From assembly GCA_030762935.1 (NCBI GenBank), contig CM060900.1, positions 399,674,632 through 399,738,631 on the forward strand: a DNA stretch of 64,000 nt, given 5' to 3'. The stretch comes from Hymenopus coronatus (Eukaryota > Arthropoda > Insecta > Mantodea > Hymenopodidae). Every line of letters starts with the position of its first letter. The first letter of the stretch is position 1. The notes beneath the pieces were generated by a model. It was not told the DNA's origin. It did no database searches and saw only the letters and a program-made list of their open reading frames with translations. Position numbers and translations under genes: made by a program. Below, piece after piece: positions 36,341-49,623 of the stretch.

Positions 36341-39300
36341 ATGCAGAAAGCTACATTCAGTGGGGTATCTGCGAGCTCTACTTCTGGCTACAATGGTATT
36401 AAGTGCGGAAAAAGCTTTCAAAGGAGCTGTAACAAAAGACGCCATGAAATGAGCTGCGGACAACTCTTCAAATGTAAACATTGTGCTGCAACCTTCAGCA
36501 GCGGATACAATGGAATTCGTCATGAAGAGGATTGCGGAGCAGGCATGCCTCTGAAGAAAACAAAAACCGAGCCTACCCGACATCAACTATTGACTACAAT
36601 GGAAAATGAGTGTGACATGAAAGAGTATGAGACATCGTTTGAAGGGCGTCTGAAATCTTACTTTATCCGATGCAATTCGAGCAAGGACATGAAGACTTAC
36701 CTGCAGGAAGCTAAACATAGGATTATACAATCTGTTCAAAAAGAACTTGCCATATATAAAGATTTGAAGATTAACCTGATAGTGGAGTGCAGATTTGTAA
36801 ATAGTTCTGGAGAAACTGCAGACAAGAACTTCAAAACCAGGAATCATGCGGTGTTTCTAGAAACTGATTTAGACACCATACTGGAAACGAAATTCAGGAA
36901 ACTAGATGCTGAAATGGATGAATCACAACTTAAAGGAAGCAATTGGGCTCTGCTTGCTGTGGAGGGGGTACGCCTTCGAATTAACAAATACAATCCCCTT
37001 CACGGAAGCAGTTATATTCCTCTACCTACATCTAAAGAGGCGAAAAAAGCGTGTGTAAACCCTCAGAACCGTCGTGATGAGCGGTGCTTTTTATACGCCA
37101 TCCTTGCTGAACTCGTTAACAACAAGCCTCAACGTGTTAGCAAATGCAAGAAACTCGAGGAAAAATACGACTTCTCATGCATCACATTTCCCACACCATT
37201 GTCTGAAATCCCTGCATTTGAAAAGAAAAATAAAATATCTATCAACGTGTTTGGACTGGATGAAAAGAAAGAAGTTTTTCCAATAAAGGTTGTGGAGGAA
37301 GAACTTGCTGATCATCGCGACCATCTTCTTCTGAGTGATGGAAATGGCACGCATCACTCTGTATATATCAAGAACTTTGGGAAACTTATTCGAGAACAAA
37401 AGACAAAATATGAAGGACAAGTGTACACCTGTAAACGCTGCTTCACCCATTTTGATGGGCGATATGGACGAAGTGGAGTGCAAAAATTGAAGGAACATGC
37501 TACTATCTGTAGGAATCATGCTGTCGCTAGGATAGTTATGCCTACAAAGGAGACCTCTATCGTTCAGTTTAAAAATGTGGAAAGGGTGCTAAAACTCCCG
37601 TATGTCATCTATGCGGATTTTGAGAGTATTCTTAGTCCGTATTACTCATGCGAGTCTAATCCGGAAGCTTCCTACACAACACCCTAACAGAAGCATTCTC
37701 CAATGAGTTTCGCTGTTTGCGTCCAACCAGCGCCATCTGTTGAGCTGCTGCAGACTGATCTTCCTATTGTCCCTTATGTATACAGAGGATATGGTGCTGC
37801 TGAGAAATTTATGGATTATCTAATATCTCTTGCAAATAAGATTAGCAGTATATACAAATCTGCTAAACCTCTTAAACTATCGGACCAACAACAGGAGGAT
37901 TTCGAGTCTTCTACCGAATGCTACTAGCGTAATAAAAAATTCACTGAAGAAAACCGGAAAGTTAGGGAGCATGACCATTTGATAGTGGGAATATAGCGGA
38001 AGTCTTCATAATGAATGCAATCTATCCTGCAAAACTCCTAAGTATGTTCCTGTCTTAATGCAAAACTTAAGCGGATATGATTCTCATTTCATCGTTAAAC
38101 AGTTAGGCTGTACAAGTGATTCCGTGCTCATAAGAAAAGTATATTTCATTCTCAAAGCATGTTGGAGATATTAAGCTTCGGTTTGTGGATACATACCGTT
38201 TCCTCAGGTCAAGTTTGGATAAACTAACAAAAACCCTAACATCGTTTCCTGAGACATGCAAATACTTTGGAGAAGAGAAGATTGGTTTGGTGACTCGTAC
38301 ATTACATCATGGCATGTTTTAAAATAAACATGCTTGCCTCCAAAGGAAGTGTTCTACAATAGACTAAATGAAGAGGAAATCAATGATCAAGACTACGAAC
38401 ATGCTAAAAATGTATGGGATCAGTTTAATACCCGAAATTTGGGGGAATACAGTGATCTCTACTTAACCTCGGATGTTCTGCTACTCGCAGATGTTTTTGA
38501 AGCCTTCAGAGAGTAAACATTGAATACTCATAAAGTTGATCCTGCACATTACTTTACATCTCCAGGACTAACCTGGGACGCTATGCTTCTGTATACCGGA
38601 ATTGAACTAGAATTATTAATGGATTATGAGCAGCTTCTCATGGTAGAATCAGGAATAAGAGGAGGACTATGCCAGGTGTCTCATCGGTACGTCCAGGCTA
38701 ACAACACTTACATGGAGGAGTTTGATCCTAATAAACCATCTCAATCTATTACATACGAAGACGCAAATAACCAATATGGATGGGCTATGCAGCATCCAAT
38801 GCCTTATGGAGGATTTCAGTGGATTTCTCCCGACAGTATTAATATAGAAACACTAAAAGAAGATGATCCTCTTGGATACATATTCGAAGTTGATGTGGAT
38901 TACCCTACTGAGCTCCACGATCTACATAATGATTTGCCGTTCCTACCTGAGTGTCTGAAACCAAAGAATTCAAGTGTAAAGAAACTAATTGCTCACCTTG
39001 GAAGCAGGAAGAAGTATGTTGTACATTACATGGCGTTAAAACAGGCGCTCTCACATGGACTACGACTGACAAATATCCATCGAGTGCTACAATTTCAACA
39101 ATCGTGCTGAAATAGCGTTTAATAACAAGCTGAGGCAACAGGCTAGAAATGACTTTGAAAAGGATCTGTACAAACTCTTCAACAATGCTATGTTTTGAAA
39201 AACCATGGAGAATATACGAAATCGCATGGACATACGCCTTGTGACAAACGTGTAAACATTGGAAAAGCTGATTCTAAACCAAAATTCATCGATGGAAGTA

Positions 39301-39941
39301 TATATGGACCTAACCTAGCAGCTGTTCATATGGCCTCACGACAGATTATATTCAACAAGCCAATATACATCGGAATGAGCGTACTGGATATACTCATGTA
39401 TTCATACCAATATGATGTGCTATTGCCATATTATGGGACTGAAAACCTGAAGCTTATGTACATGGATACTGACTCCTTCATTCATCGAGTTACAACAACT
39501 GATATATACAATGACAAAAGGCAATTTCTTGAACATTTGGTTACATCTGATTACCCTGCAAGCCACATGTGCTACTCCAAACAGAACAAATAAATGTTGG
39601 GAACGTTTAAAGATGAAGCTAACGGGAAAATCATCCAACGTTTTGTGGGACTCAGACCTAAGATGTATGCTCTCCATATTGACGGAGGAATGATAAAAAA
39701 GATTAAAGTTATAAAACGAAGTGCTATTAAGCGGTACATCACATTCGACAGCTATGTAGATTGTCTTAAAAAGCAGTGAAATAATAAGAACTCCAATGAA
39801 TTTGATGTCACAACAGCATAACATTTCGTCTGTAAAAGTCAACAAAATCGCTCTATCGCCCCATGATGATAAAAGAGTGATTGCTGATGATGGAATATCA
39901 ACCTATGCTTATGGTCATTACAAAATTGTGAACGTATCATG
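36341..39941 (+). pseudogene. Protein-primed family B DNA polymerase (Maverick/Polinton-like), degraded
   Basis: Replicative DNA polymerase gene of a Maverick/Polinton or related dsDNA virus. 36341-37687 is open for 448 codons: two degenerate Cys/His fingers (residues about 22-68), an N-terminal region with NPQNRRDERCFLYAILAEL, a CKRCFTHFDGRYG finger-like block, and exonuclease motif I YADFES at about 37610. Decayed parts follow: YLTSDVLLLADVFEAFR (38461), polymerase motif A EDANNQYG (about 38757), motif B region NNAMF-stop-KTMEN where TGA (39196-39198) replaces Gly, motif C YMDTDS (39458-39475), and a C-terminal ADDGISTYAYGHYKI block ending at 39941. Several stops and frameshifts; not functional. 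No capsid, integrase, protease or packaging ATPase gene was recognised beside it. Confidence 0.85.
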
Positions 39942-40559
39942 AGAGAATATTACATGCATTGCTCACAATCGGTAACGAGAAAGAAAATTGAAGCTTAGAC
40001 TCCGAACACTCCCATGCATATAGCGAAGGCATACGAAGAGAGAAGAATAAGAATGAGAGGTGGCGGGAACTCTGCCATTAGAGCACATATCTAATGCTGG
40101 TCTCAAGCCCAGATAAAAGAGGAGAGACGCCTAACCTCACATGCTAGATATGCTTATATAAAAACTAAAAATACTAACAATGAGTCAGAAAATATGCTCA
40201 ACGCTTCAACAGAAACAACAATAAATGTCGATATCATTATCCTAGAGAAAAAATTTCTTCAATAAAGGCAAAAACAACAAAAGACGAATAAAACATGAGG
40301 AATCATAATATTCACTCAACTGTTAATACTTCAGCAACAAAAGCTTAGGTCATTCCTCTATCGACATCATAGGAGGAGAGACATCATGCAAATAAAAATT
40401 TGAAAAAACGAAAAGTTAGGTTATGTAAGATTTACAACCTATGAAAGACTGTAAACCATATAAACATATCCCCTCGCTTCACAAGTTATCGTCTGAACAT
40501 GTAGCAGTATGAAAAAAAAAAAAAAAAAAGGATATATGATATGAGTCTTAAAGGACTGC
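39942..40559. other. Non-coding DNA downstream of polymerase, no gene seen
   Basis: No open frame with recognisable content. A purine-rich stretch with AGAGGAGAGACGCC lies near 40124, and an A-rich run at 40511-40529. Confidence 0.4.
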
Positions 40560-41860
40560 AAAAAAAAACTGTAACAGAATACAGAAATGCTGCTTTAGGG
40601 TGCACACTATGGACAAATATGACAAAACTATAAAATACTAGATAGTCTATAAAAGGCGTTCAGATCATCCTGGAACATATGAAAGTTCTATAAAACATAG
40701 TAAAGTAGTGTGAAAAATGTCTGAAACCCTGAAACGGAGACATCACTTAGTGAAAAATAACAACAAAGGCATAATACTAAACATGGCATAAACCGTCCCA
40801 AAATGTAGGAAATCACCATCAAACGTATGAAAAGGGGTCTAAAAGGTCGTAAGAAAAGGACAGTGCCCTAAATACGTTTAAAGTGCTCCTAAACGTACAA
40901 AAAATATCTGTAGTACACGTTCGCCATTGTCACAAAGTAATTAAAGACCTTCCAAAAATACATTCAAAGTGAGTTGAAATACCTATAGCCTGAGGGTTTA
41001 ACACTGCCCTATAGTTCTGAATACCTTAAAACCGTAAATGATCTGTAGGGTGACAGAAAGCACTACAAAACATTACAAAATTCTGCTAAACAGATTCAAA
41101 ATGCGTAAAAAGCGTTAAAACATTAGAAAACACCGTAGAATACTGTTAAATATCAGTAATACGCCTGAAATGGGCCAAAATATCTATTTCATAGTCCTGT
41201 ATACCAACAAAACGAGTCGAGATGTATGGAAAAGAGCTAAAATGTCTCATCAATACCCTGTCCTACAGTCCTAAACACCCTCCCTCAAATGGTATGGTAT
41301 GACATTAAAAGCATACTGAGCAACAGTGACAACGCTACAAATCACCATTAAAATCCTGAAAAATGAATGTGAAAGCTCTACAAGCACTAAAAAGATAGTC
41401 TAAGAAACGTACACAAATGCTCATAAAAACGTCGAAAAAAATAGCAAAAACTGTAAAATAACGTAAACTATGAGCAAAATGTCTGGAAAAAGCCTAAAAG
41501 ATTAGCTATAGAGCCCTTAATACCCACAAAATGTCGTAACATCAGTTCAAAAAGAGCTAAAATGTCTGATAAGAACCTGAAACTAGCTGTCCTAAACACC
41601 ATCCAAATGGTATGAAAGGCTGTCCTAGCACCCGAAAAACGTAGAAAGGACTTATAAATGTCCTGTACACCCCCAGAAAGCAGAACAAACACTGCAAAAT
41701 AATAAAAGAAACACTCAAACAAATCACTCACAATACTAAATATCGTTTAATATGTCTAAATTCTAGGAAAAACCATAAAAATAATTAAAACAAAGAAAAC
41801 GACCTTGAAATGGGCTTTAAAGCACTGATAAAATGCTCTTAATACACTGAACCTAGGTTT
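40560..41860. repeat. Degenerate tandem-like repeat field (CTAAAA-rich)
   Basis: Short strings such as CTAAAATGTCT, CCTGAAA and GTCCTAAACACC recur every 12-25 bp. A longer match, GAGCTAAAATGTCT followed by TGTCCTAAACACC and CAAATGGTATG, occurs at 41234 and again at 41554, giving a diverged unit of about 320 bp. The plus strand is A-rich and T-poor over 1.3 kb. No coding frame. Confidence 0.55.
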
Positions 41861-44800
41861 ATGTCCCCCCCCTCCTCCTTGAATTCCCTATCTCTCACAT
41901 GTATGCTCATGCTAGAGTACACACGCCCCGTGTGTTCCCTATCTTTCCCATGTATTCTCACTTGCCCCTGGCCCAGAACCGCTCTATATTAACTACTCTC
42001 ATTGTTATTTGAGCTACAGACACTGGGAGATTTAAGTAAGAAGAATATAAATGATAATAAAACCATTAAGATAACCCATATTATAATTTTAAATACATGG
42101 TAAACAGCTGATTGCATTTAAACTGATAAAGAAACGCATAGGCTTTGCGGTATATCTGAAATAGTTGGTACATGTCCAGTTTCTCAAAACAATTTTTAGA
42201 ATTGCCCAAAATGTGATAATTTTTTTTTAAAGTGATTGTCATTCCATGGTTGGCGCTATATCCGCCGAGAAACTAGGAAAGCCGATTTACAAGTGCATTA
42301 TAATTAAAAATGTTCGGCTTATTATCATATAATTCTTTGAATAATAATCATTAGGTAAGTTATTTCCTTGTAGATTCAAGAGAAATAAGGGAATATATTA
42401 GGTTAATGCAATAGCCAAATCTATTAAAAGCTGGTCGCCAAGTAATGACTTTGACATTCCGTTCACTTGGTATGGTCAGGAGTAAAATAAAAAAAAATGA
42501 ATGAGGACTTCCTGTTTGGGAAAAGCATCATTGGAAAATTTGTACCAGTAACAAGAAATAACTCCGAAATGGTTAGTTCTACAAAAAAATGTACTAATGT
42601 AGAATATTTTAATGAGATCTACACTTTTGTGTAGTATGAGTTTTTATCTATATCTTATGGTTTATGCTAAAGTTCTCCAGAATGAAGAAGGCTTCAGAGG
42701 CTATTGCCACAAAACTCAATATATACATTTTATCTGCCTCTAAATTTGCTTAATATATGGTGGCATTTAATCCAAATTGTTAAGAGCCATTTTTGAGAAA
42801 ACAAGTTTCAAAAATATTTCATATAAACGGTAGATTGCGATGGATGGGGAATTTTCCTAAAAAGCTTGGCGTCGCATGTTTGAAAGATGCTACACTCAAA
42901 AACGAGGTTTGGTACTTAACCTACTTTTATTTATAGTTATGCTGTTCAACAGACGCACACGCAAATCTCATTCTAAAAACACTTTTTCTGGGATTCACGT
43001 GTCCTCAAAGCATTCATTTTCGATAACATATCACCTTTAAATTTCTGGATGGAATGCAATATCTTCCCTACCTATTATGTACATTGTACGCCATAGAGAA
43101 ACTAAAAGTACAAGCTACACATAAAATATGAAGGTTGAGTAATTAATGATATTTTAAACAAAAATATTAAGCGGTAAAATATAGGAATATACTCTACTAG
43201 ATCACAAATAAGTGTACTACTGAAACTTTCGTTTCTTTAATTTTTTCTTGGTAAACTGCAATATTGTCTAAAATTAAATATAGAGTCCAAAAATAAGTTT
43301 GTATTGATTATGTAAAAAGGAGAGTAAGTTTTATTTATGAGTTTTTTAATGCTACAGTTCTCAGCGTCCCATTTAGGCGTGAAAGATCACTTAATTTTCC
43401 TCAGAGGCCTCTTTATCAGTTTTGAGGTTTTATGTGCCTTAAATTTACAACACGGGATCGATGTCTTTATTTCTCCTCTGAAGGAAGCTGTGTCCGAATA
43501 AAATATATCACCCCCTCCCCCCGCAGATTTGTACGAGCGATCTTGGGAACTATAGGCTAACATGTTACCCATAAACAACGGAGGACTGTTGTTATTGCAG
43601 TTTTTTTTTAAATGTTGACGTGAAGAGGAGGGAGAATTATTCCAAATTCCAGGAAATTTCAGCTATAAAAATATTCTTGACCCCCCACCCTCAGAGCCAA
43701 ATTCTCGATACGCCACTGACTGCTGGAGATTATTTGAAGGAAACAAAAGGGTAAAATCTACTCTGAAGCAGCCATTTAAAATGAAAGATGATGGGTGATG
43801 AGCCTAACGACTGGAATGGGGATGAAGAAGGCGGAGATGAAAAGTAGCGATGTAGGCATAATAGGAAAATTCCGTCAAATTATTTAAACCAGTATTCGTC
43901 TTGCGAACGAGAGAAAAAAAAAAAACAAAAAAAAAACAATTAACTCGTGACCTTCCGGAATGAGCGCCAAATGAGCTCGATACGGTGTAATTTCAAATAA
44001 TAAAAAAACACGAAATACAATAAAATTTTAGGAATGTCCTCATAAACCAGGATTGCAGAGATAGCTCATAAAGGATTCCTTTAATGTAAGTGCAGCTTAA
44101 CGTCCTTATTGAATTGGCTTTACATAATAAATATTGAATTATTATCATCTTTCAAGGAATAATTATTATATAGCTGATACGATTTCGTCCCACAGATGTT
44201 ACAAATTAGGCCTTTTTAGTCTCGTCAATGCTTATAATGTTTGATATAAGATTTATAATATTTTAACAAATGCTCCAGAACACCAGTGCTATAAAATTAT
44301 TTATAAATACCCTGCATGTATCATATTGCTGTACCTAAGAAAATTAAAGCTAGGCTCCACAGACGGTATAACAACCTGTAACATATTTAGTATCCGTGCA
44401 TTTGTATTAATGCTCTCTGCCGGCTTCAGCAGTGCCATCTAGGAGCAAACGCACAAGCAGCACAATTCTGTGTAAACCTGGATGTACAAAAGCTACATTA
44501 CAGTATCATTTTGTAGGAAATTCCTTGCAAGCGAGGTAGGTCTGAATAATTAGAAACATTCATAAATACATGCCTATCTATTGATCAAATGTCGAAACAC
44601 ATTTTAAAATCGAATAAATTAGCTATCGCCGATTGCATACGAGCTAAAATTTCGTCCATAGTGATGGTTAGGGTTATCAGTTTTTTAACAAGCAATAAGA
44701 AGAGTAGTAATATACTATGTGATATTTAATAAGTTATAAAATAACTTATATATTTCGGAATTATACGGCTTAGATTATTGCTCTCTAAAAGCAATTGATT

Positions 44801-45100
44801 TGATTTAGTTGGTCGATAGTTATTGTATTGTATTTTATTTTCATCCTTTTAGAACAATTTCATTGGTTTTTTGGACATGTTAATGTTATAAATATTTCTA
44901 TTAATTTGTACATGTGTACAGTAGTATTAGCTAGATGATAACACAATAAACTATTTTCAATTACACATCATTAAGTTATTAAGAGCTAGTAATTCACATT
45001 ATATTTTGCGTACGCGCTATAACTCAGACTGATTTACTCGTGGTTTACTCATTTGTTCACCTGTTTTGTCTAAAGCTGAACTGTGCATCCAAAAGAGTAT
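41861..45100. other. AT-rich DNA, no gene seen
   Basis: About 3.2 kb without a convincing frame. Contains a C-rich patch at 41865-41990, A-rich runs near 42485 and 43912-43940, and otherwise unique AT-rich sequence. Confidence 0.5.
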
Positions 45101-45109
45101 TATATTTGG

Positions 45110-46065
45110 ACAAAAAAAGAGACCATATGCCTGTATGTTAACCTTTCAAAAAGCTTAGAGAATTCTGATAGTAAGGATATGACTCTGTTATTCTCCATTT
45201 CTAACTTAACCCCAAAGGCCTTACTTACTTTAGTAAATTTTAGTTTCTGAGGAAATTACCCTGATTCCATTGATGAATTGTATATATTTGCTAATGGACA
45301 TTTTATGCATTTAATACATTACCTAATTATCGAAACTGGGATGCCATCCATTCACGAAGACTGTTTACTTTTTCATATCTCCCACTACTTTTTTATATTA
45401 TCTCTTTTTCTATAATGAGTTCTAAAAACATACCATATTTACTCGTGTATTATCAGTTACATTTGCATAGCTTATGTGATATATATTAGTATGAATTAAT
45501 TTGCTTGCTATTTCCGAAATATGCAAATTGGACGAGTCTACAATTGATTGGGGTTGTGTTATGTTCTCTTTTGTGCCCTTTATTCCCTGTATTACCTCTT
45601 TCTTAGTAATTTCCCAATTTCTTTATCTATTATTTGCCTAGTGGCTCTAACTTTTTTATTTGTCCTTACTATACATTTTTCATTTACCATTTTCTGTTCC
45701 AGTCTTATAACCTGCCTATATATCTTTTTATATTGATTCACATGTTCTTGTTTGACTAAATCTTGTTTTTGAAGAGGATTTAATTGTCTTAGCTTCCTGT
45801 TAGATATAATTATTCCTCGAGTTACCCAACATTTTTTATTACATTGTCTGAGGCTCTTACTTCTTAATGTGAAGGTTATATTAAACCAATATAAAAAGAT
45901 ATTTTGAAATGAATTAGACCTGCTATCTACATCATTTCCCTGGTATACACTTTCCCATTTTTCAATTTTCAGAAAAGTCTTAAGGTTAATCATATCCTCC
46001 TGTCTAAATTCTTTCCTCAAAACTCTAAGGTTTCTATTTTGATTCAGTTTTTGAATCTTAAGTAG
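45110..46065 (-). pseudogene. Non-LTR retrotransposon ORF2 fragment (EN-RT linker into RT)
   Basis: Read on the minus strand: NLRVLRKEFRQEDMINLKTF, KWESVYQGNDVDSRSNSF, CNKKCWVTRGIIISNRKLRQ, YKKIYRQVIRLEQKM and ATRQIIDKEIGKLL form the basic helical linker between endonuclease and RT of insect non-LTR elements (142 codons open, 45592-46020). After a degraded stretch, LEMENNRVISLLSEFSKLFER at about 45140-45200 is RT motif 2 (usually N-Y-R-P-I-S-L-L). Asp motifs of the active site are not present. Exact clade not assignable. Confidence 0.7.
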
Positions 46066-46246
46066 TTAAAATAGCATTGAGCATGGTTGCTTATTTTCTT
46101 TGATGGTTTTTAAAACAGCCACTTAAATAGCTGCATCAATTGCTTTTTATCACTGAAATAAAGTTAAAAGAATTAAAAACTCTAGATTTCTCTTACATTA
46201 ATAAATTGCATAGGGTCAGGAAGGTATACATATGTATGAAAATAGA

Positions 46247-46641
46247 GGGGGTGCCATGGCTGAATGGTGGCTTGCTTCCCACCTAAGATGGCCCCGGTTC
46301 TAATTCCAAGCTTCTGCATGTTGGATTTGTGGCAGGTTTTCTCCAGGTTCTCCAATTTTCTCTGTCACTATTTCCACCAGTTGTTCCATCATCACCTTTC
46401 CTATCATCCATTTTCCTTGCATTACATATCGTCTACTTTCTCATGCTCGTGCCTGGCTATGCTCTGACCACTTGTTCCAGTTTCTCTATTCTGTGGTTTC
46501 ATGCTGTTGGCTCACTGATAGGCTTCTGACCTCTAGGCATCTGCTTGTAAATCCTGGGGGGTGTTAGTCTTAAATAAGGGAAGGGTAAGCTGAATACAAA
46601 CAAAAAAAAAAAAACAAAAAAAAAACAAAAAAAAAAAATAG
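46247..46641 (+). mobile_element. tRNA-derived SINE, full-length-like
   Basis: The head has an A-box-like TGGCTGAATGG and a B-box-like GGTTCTAATTCC, 30 bp apart. The body contains GGTTTTCTCCAGGTTCTCC, related to the SINE body at 21891. The tail is A-rich with C interruptions (46600-46641). AAAATAGA flanks both sides, a weak target-site duplication. Confidence 0.75.
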
Positions 46642-46644
46642 AAA

Positions 46645-46985
46645 GTGTCAAACTGTATAGGTATCTATAGTTTTAACACCAAACAAAAACATAACGTGGG
46701 CACTGTGATTTACTTAAAACTAGGATTCCAACAATGATGACATTTAAAACAACTATGATGTTTTATGAAGTAAATCAATAGATCAGTTTTGCACCATGTG
46801 AGCTAGAATTCAGTTGGTAAGGCATGAAATATTAGAGATAGGAGCCGCTATCCATGTGCTTTACACTGAGCGCAAATTAGTGAGAGGAATTCAATTACAG
46901 AAAATAGAGTTAGTAATGACTCCATCCACATTATAATTCATGCCACATTAATTTTATATTTCCGTTTTCACTAGAATGTACATTA
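46645..46985. other. Unique AT-rich DNA, no gene seen
   Basis: Nothing recognisable on either strand. Confidence 0.4.
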
Positions 46986-47345
46986 CTTCTGACTTCATTT
47001 TGTTCATATTATGCTTCACAGAACTCACTCCTTAGTCTCCTGTAACTTCTAACCGTTTCTGTGAGTATGAGTTCCACTTTTCTTCTTTCTCCCACTAACC
47101 AAAGTGTTCTGCTTAGACTCAAGATTTCATATTAGTATTTGAAATTTCTTTTGATATTCTTCTCCACAATTCCTTGTTTATGATCATCTCGACCAACGTA
47201 TATTCAAAAATGTTCTCAAGCATGTGTTTATAAATATTTGTAATCTGTCTGTTATATGTTTTGTGACCTTTTATGTTTTTTGAACCATATAGCCAGATAG
47301 TTTATACATTACTTCTAATTTTTTTATTTTGGTACTTGTTATAGT
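46986..47345 (-). pseudogene. Retrotransposon ORF2 C-terminal relic
   Basis: Minus strand reads a decayed YG-x-E-T-W-like segment (LSGYMVQKT), KVTKHITDRLQIFINTCLRT, FLNIRWSR, then in another frame a TRNCGEEYQKK block. This is the order of the region beyond the RT active site in RTE-like elements (R-L-Q-x-F-x-N-x-C-L-R-R-I-L, W, E-L-W-R-R). Stops and shifts are frequent. Confidence 0.6.
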
Positions 47346-47349
47346 TTAG

Positions 47350-49230
47350 AAGTGGTTGCAAATATACCATTTCACTAAATTAGGTTAATTACCTCAGAAA
47401 TAGTTTCCAAGAATTACTTCCTGATTGTCAGCTGAATCAACTGATTGGCTCTCCTCTGAAGGTTACATTAGTCTCTTAGCCCCTCTGGTGGTGGTTCTAC
47501 AAATTTAGTGATCAGATTTTCGTCTATTGGGATTTCGAAGGTCAAAATCTTGGACAAAATTTCTTGGATAGAGAAATACCTATTACACAAAAAATATAAA
47601 TGTTGACAGAACACGCATGTGTATCCTTTACGTTTTTGTTCTGGAGCTAACCATTTCCGAGATATTCCTACTTACTGTTTTAAATTTTAAAATACTTATA
47701 CATTTTTCAAAGAGGAAGTTGCCCGTGTTTCTTTTGTTTTACTCCTAGCCATGGAAAGAAGTAAATTTCAATGCCAGTCACATAGCGAGAGATTTAAAAC
47801 ATTTCAATTGCTTTAACATAGTGTATTCCCTTAGTTTTCTATGTTTTCTCAAATTGCATGGAGCAGAAAGAAAAATAATCTTTTGTATGAAGTTTGTTTG
47901 TGAAACAGCTATAGAAAGTCATGTGAATGGGGACATCAGATTTTTTCAGATGTTTATTATACTTATAGCTTTTACATTCATGGTGTGCAGTTGGTTTTTT
48001 AAACAGCAAAAATGTTAACACATTACTTTTGATCACTTCTTTACTATTTAGATGAAGCCTGCACATAATGTTAAGCTCTCTTTTCCTCAGTTCCTTTTTT
48101 TCCAAATGTTAGACAGTTCAGATTGCTCCTTGGCCCCATTATTTGTAACTTAACTTGAGTTTTTTTTAATGAGTTATGGATTTAAAAATGTTTGTGCATC
48201 AGCGCAGATATGAATAAGTTCAGTAAAAATTAATTATTTTGCATAAGTCACCTGAAATGTGTTTAAAAATTCTGTAACAAGTATAAAAAAATGTCTTTTA
48301 TTCCCTCAATTGAGTTAAAATTAAGAAATGCCAGCACTACAATTTGTTTAAGTTTATAAACTGAAGTGAAATTAAAAATTTGGGGGGAGTTGCAATAAAC
48401 CGTACAATAAACTATTGAGTTCAACAAGTTTTTTCATATTGCAAACCAAAAATTAATTAATTATGAATAACAAATTAATATTTTAACAATGGTTTGGAAG
48501 TAGCTTGATAAAAAGCTGTGTCCACTATATGTTTTACGTTTGATGTGTATCTTATTGGTTGGTTTTCCATTAATGTGCTACGAATATTGTATAGTCCTCT
48601 TCATTTCTTAGGTTTTAGTTTTCAAAGCTTTTCATGTGTGCCTTCCACTTACCTTCATCAGATAAATTTCTACTTAAATGTCAGCAAGGATTAATTTCTG
48701 AGTTAATATGAATGCTTTATGATATATTTTGTTTGTCAAGCAATTGTAAAATAATTTCCTCTTCTAGTATTTAATCTATCTGATATTGGCTGCTATCCAA
48801 TAGATATTTTAGGTTTGCCTTTTCCTGATGTGTTACTGCAATAGCAAATTTCCAATTGACTTCAAGTTCCTATTGCAGAAGTTGATTGGTCCAATATTGT
48901 TTCCTTCCACATATATTCCCTATACCAAGTTTTCAGTAATTTCTTGTCTGTCCACTTTGCAAGCATTGTCCATCACTCACCTGTTATGCTTAGCCATGTT
49001 CCTTTCTTCTCCTACTCAAATGTCTAGTTTGTTACCTATCATAGCATTCCTATACTTATCATCAGGTAATGAATGCTTTATTGGCATGCAAATCTTTTCT
49101 GGAATCGAAAAACCCTTACATCCCTCCTAAAAGGGTGATAATCATCTTATTGTTCACATTTTTCTCTCTTTGATGGAACCAATATTAACAATTACCATCA
49201 ATACCTCTATTCTCAGCATTAACTAAGAAT
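47350..49230. other. AT-rich DNA, no gene seen
   Basis: Short frames at 47821-48018 (plus), 47839-48105 (minus) and 48828-49130 (plus) were inspected. None shows a domain or a similar sequence elsewhere in the window. Confidence 0.45.
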
Positions 49231-49231
49231 G

Positions 49232-49371
49232 CTCACTGGGCTCTTCAATTTCGCGGCCATTGCATTTCACCTGTGCTCCATCTTCAATTCTTATATCACC
49301 AGTGTCTTTGCCAACAGTGCCACAAGTACTAAAAGTTGTTGTTTAACACTACCAAAAAAATCCCTTTTTAC
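49232..49371 (+). mobile_element. 3' part of the GTTAAACACTACC SINE family
   Basis: The body GCTCCATCTTC to ATATCACCAGTGTC is followed by the family 3' end (T)GTTTAACACTACCAAAAAAA at about 49349-49368. Collinear with the SINE at 21834-22028 and with the minus-strand copy at 52709. Confidence 0.75.
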
Positions 49372-49502
49372 TTTCTTTACACATACTATGCACATAGGTA
49401 TAGAGAAGGTATTGAATTGTACCCCAAGATTCAATACCAAGATTTCACTAGAAATATATATTTTGAGACCCCCTGAATCCAAAAATAAATTTTTAGAAAA
49501 AT

Positions 49503-49533
49503 GTGTGTGTGTGTGTGCGTGTGTGTGCGCGAG
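49503..49533. repeat. (GT)n microsatellite
   Basis: GTGTGTGT with GC interruptions over about 30 bp. Confidence 0.9.
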
Positions 49534-49623
49534 AGTGATTGCACGATAAGCAAGATGAGAGAGGGAGAATAATGAAAAGGCTGTTAAATACAAACTTGAA
49601 ATTTAGGTTCAGTATCTTCCAAG

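Noticed and set aside
48640..49130. Possible piggyBac transposase C-terminus on the minus strand
   Set aside because: Only a weak W-x-D-K resemblance in one frame. None of the Asp or Cys-rich motifs could be found.
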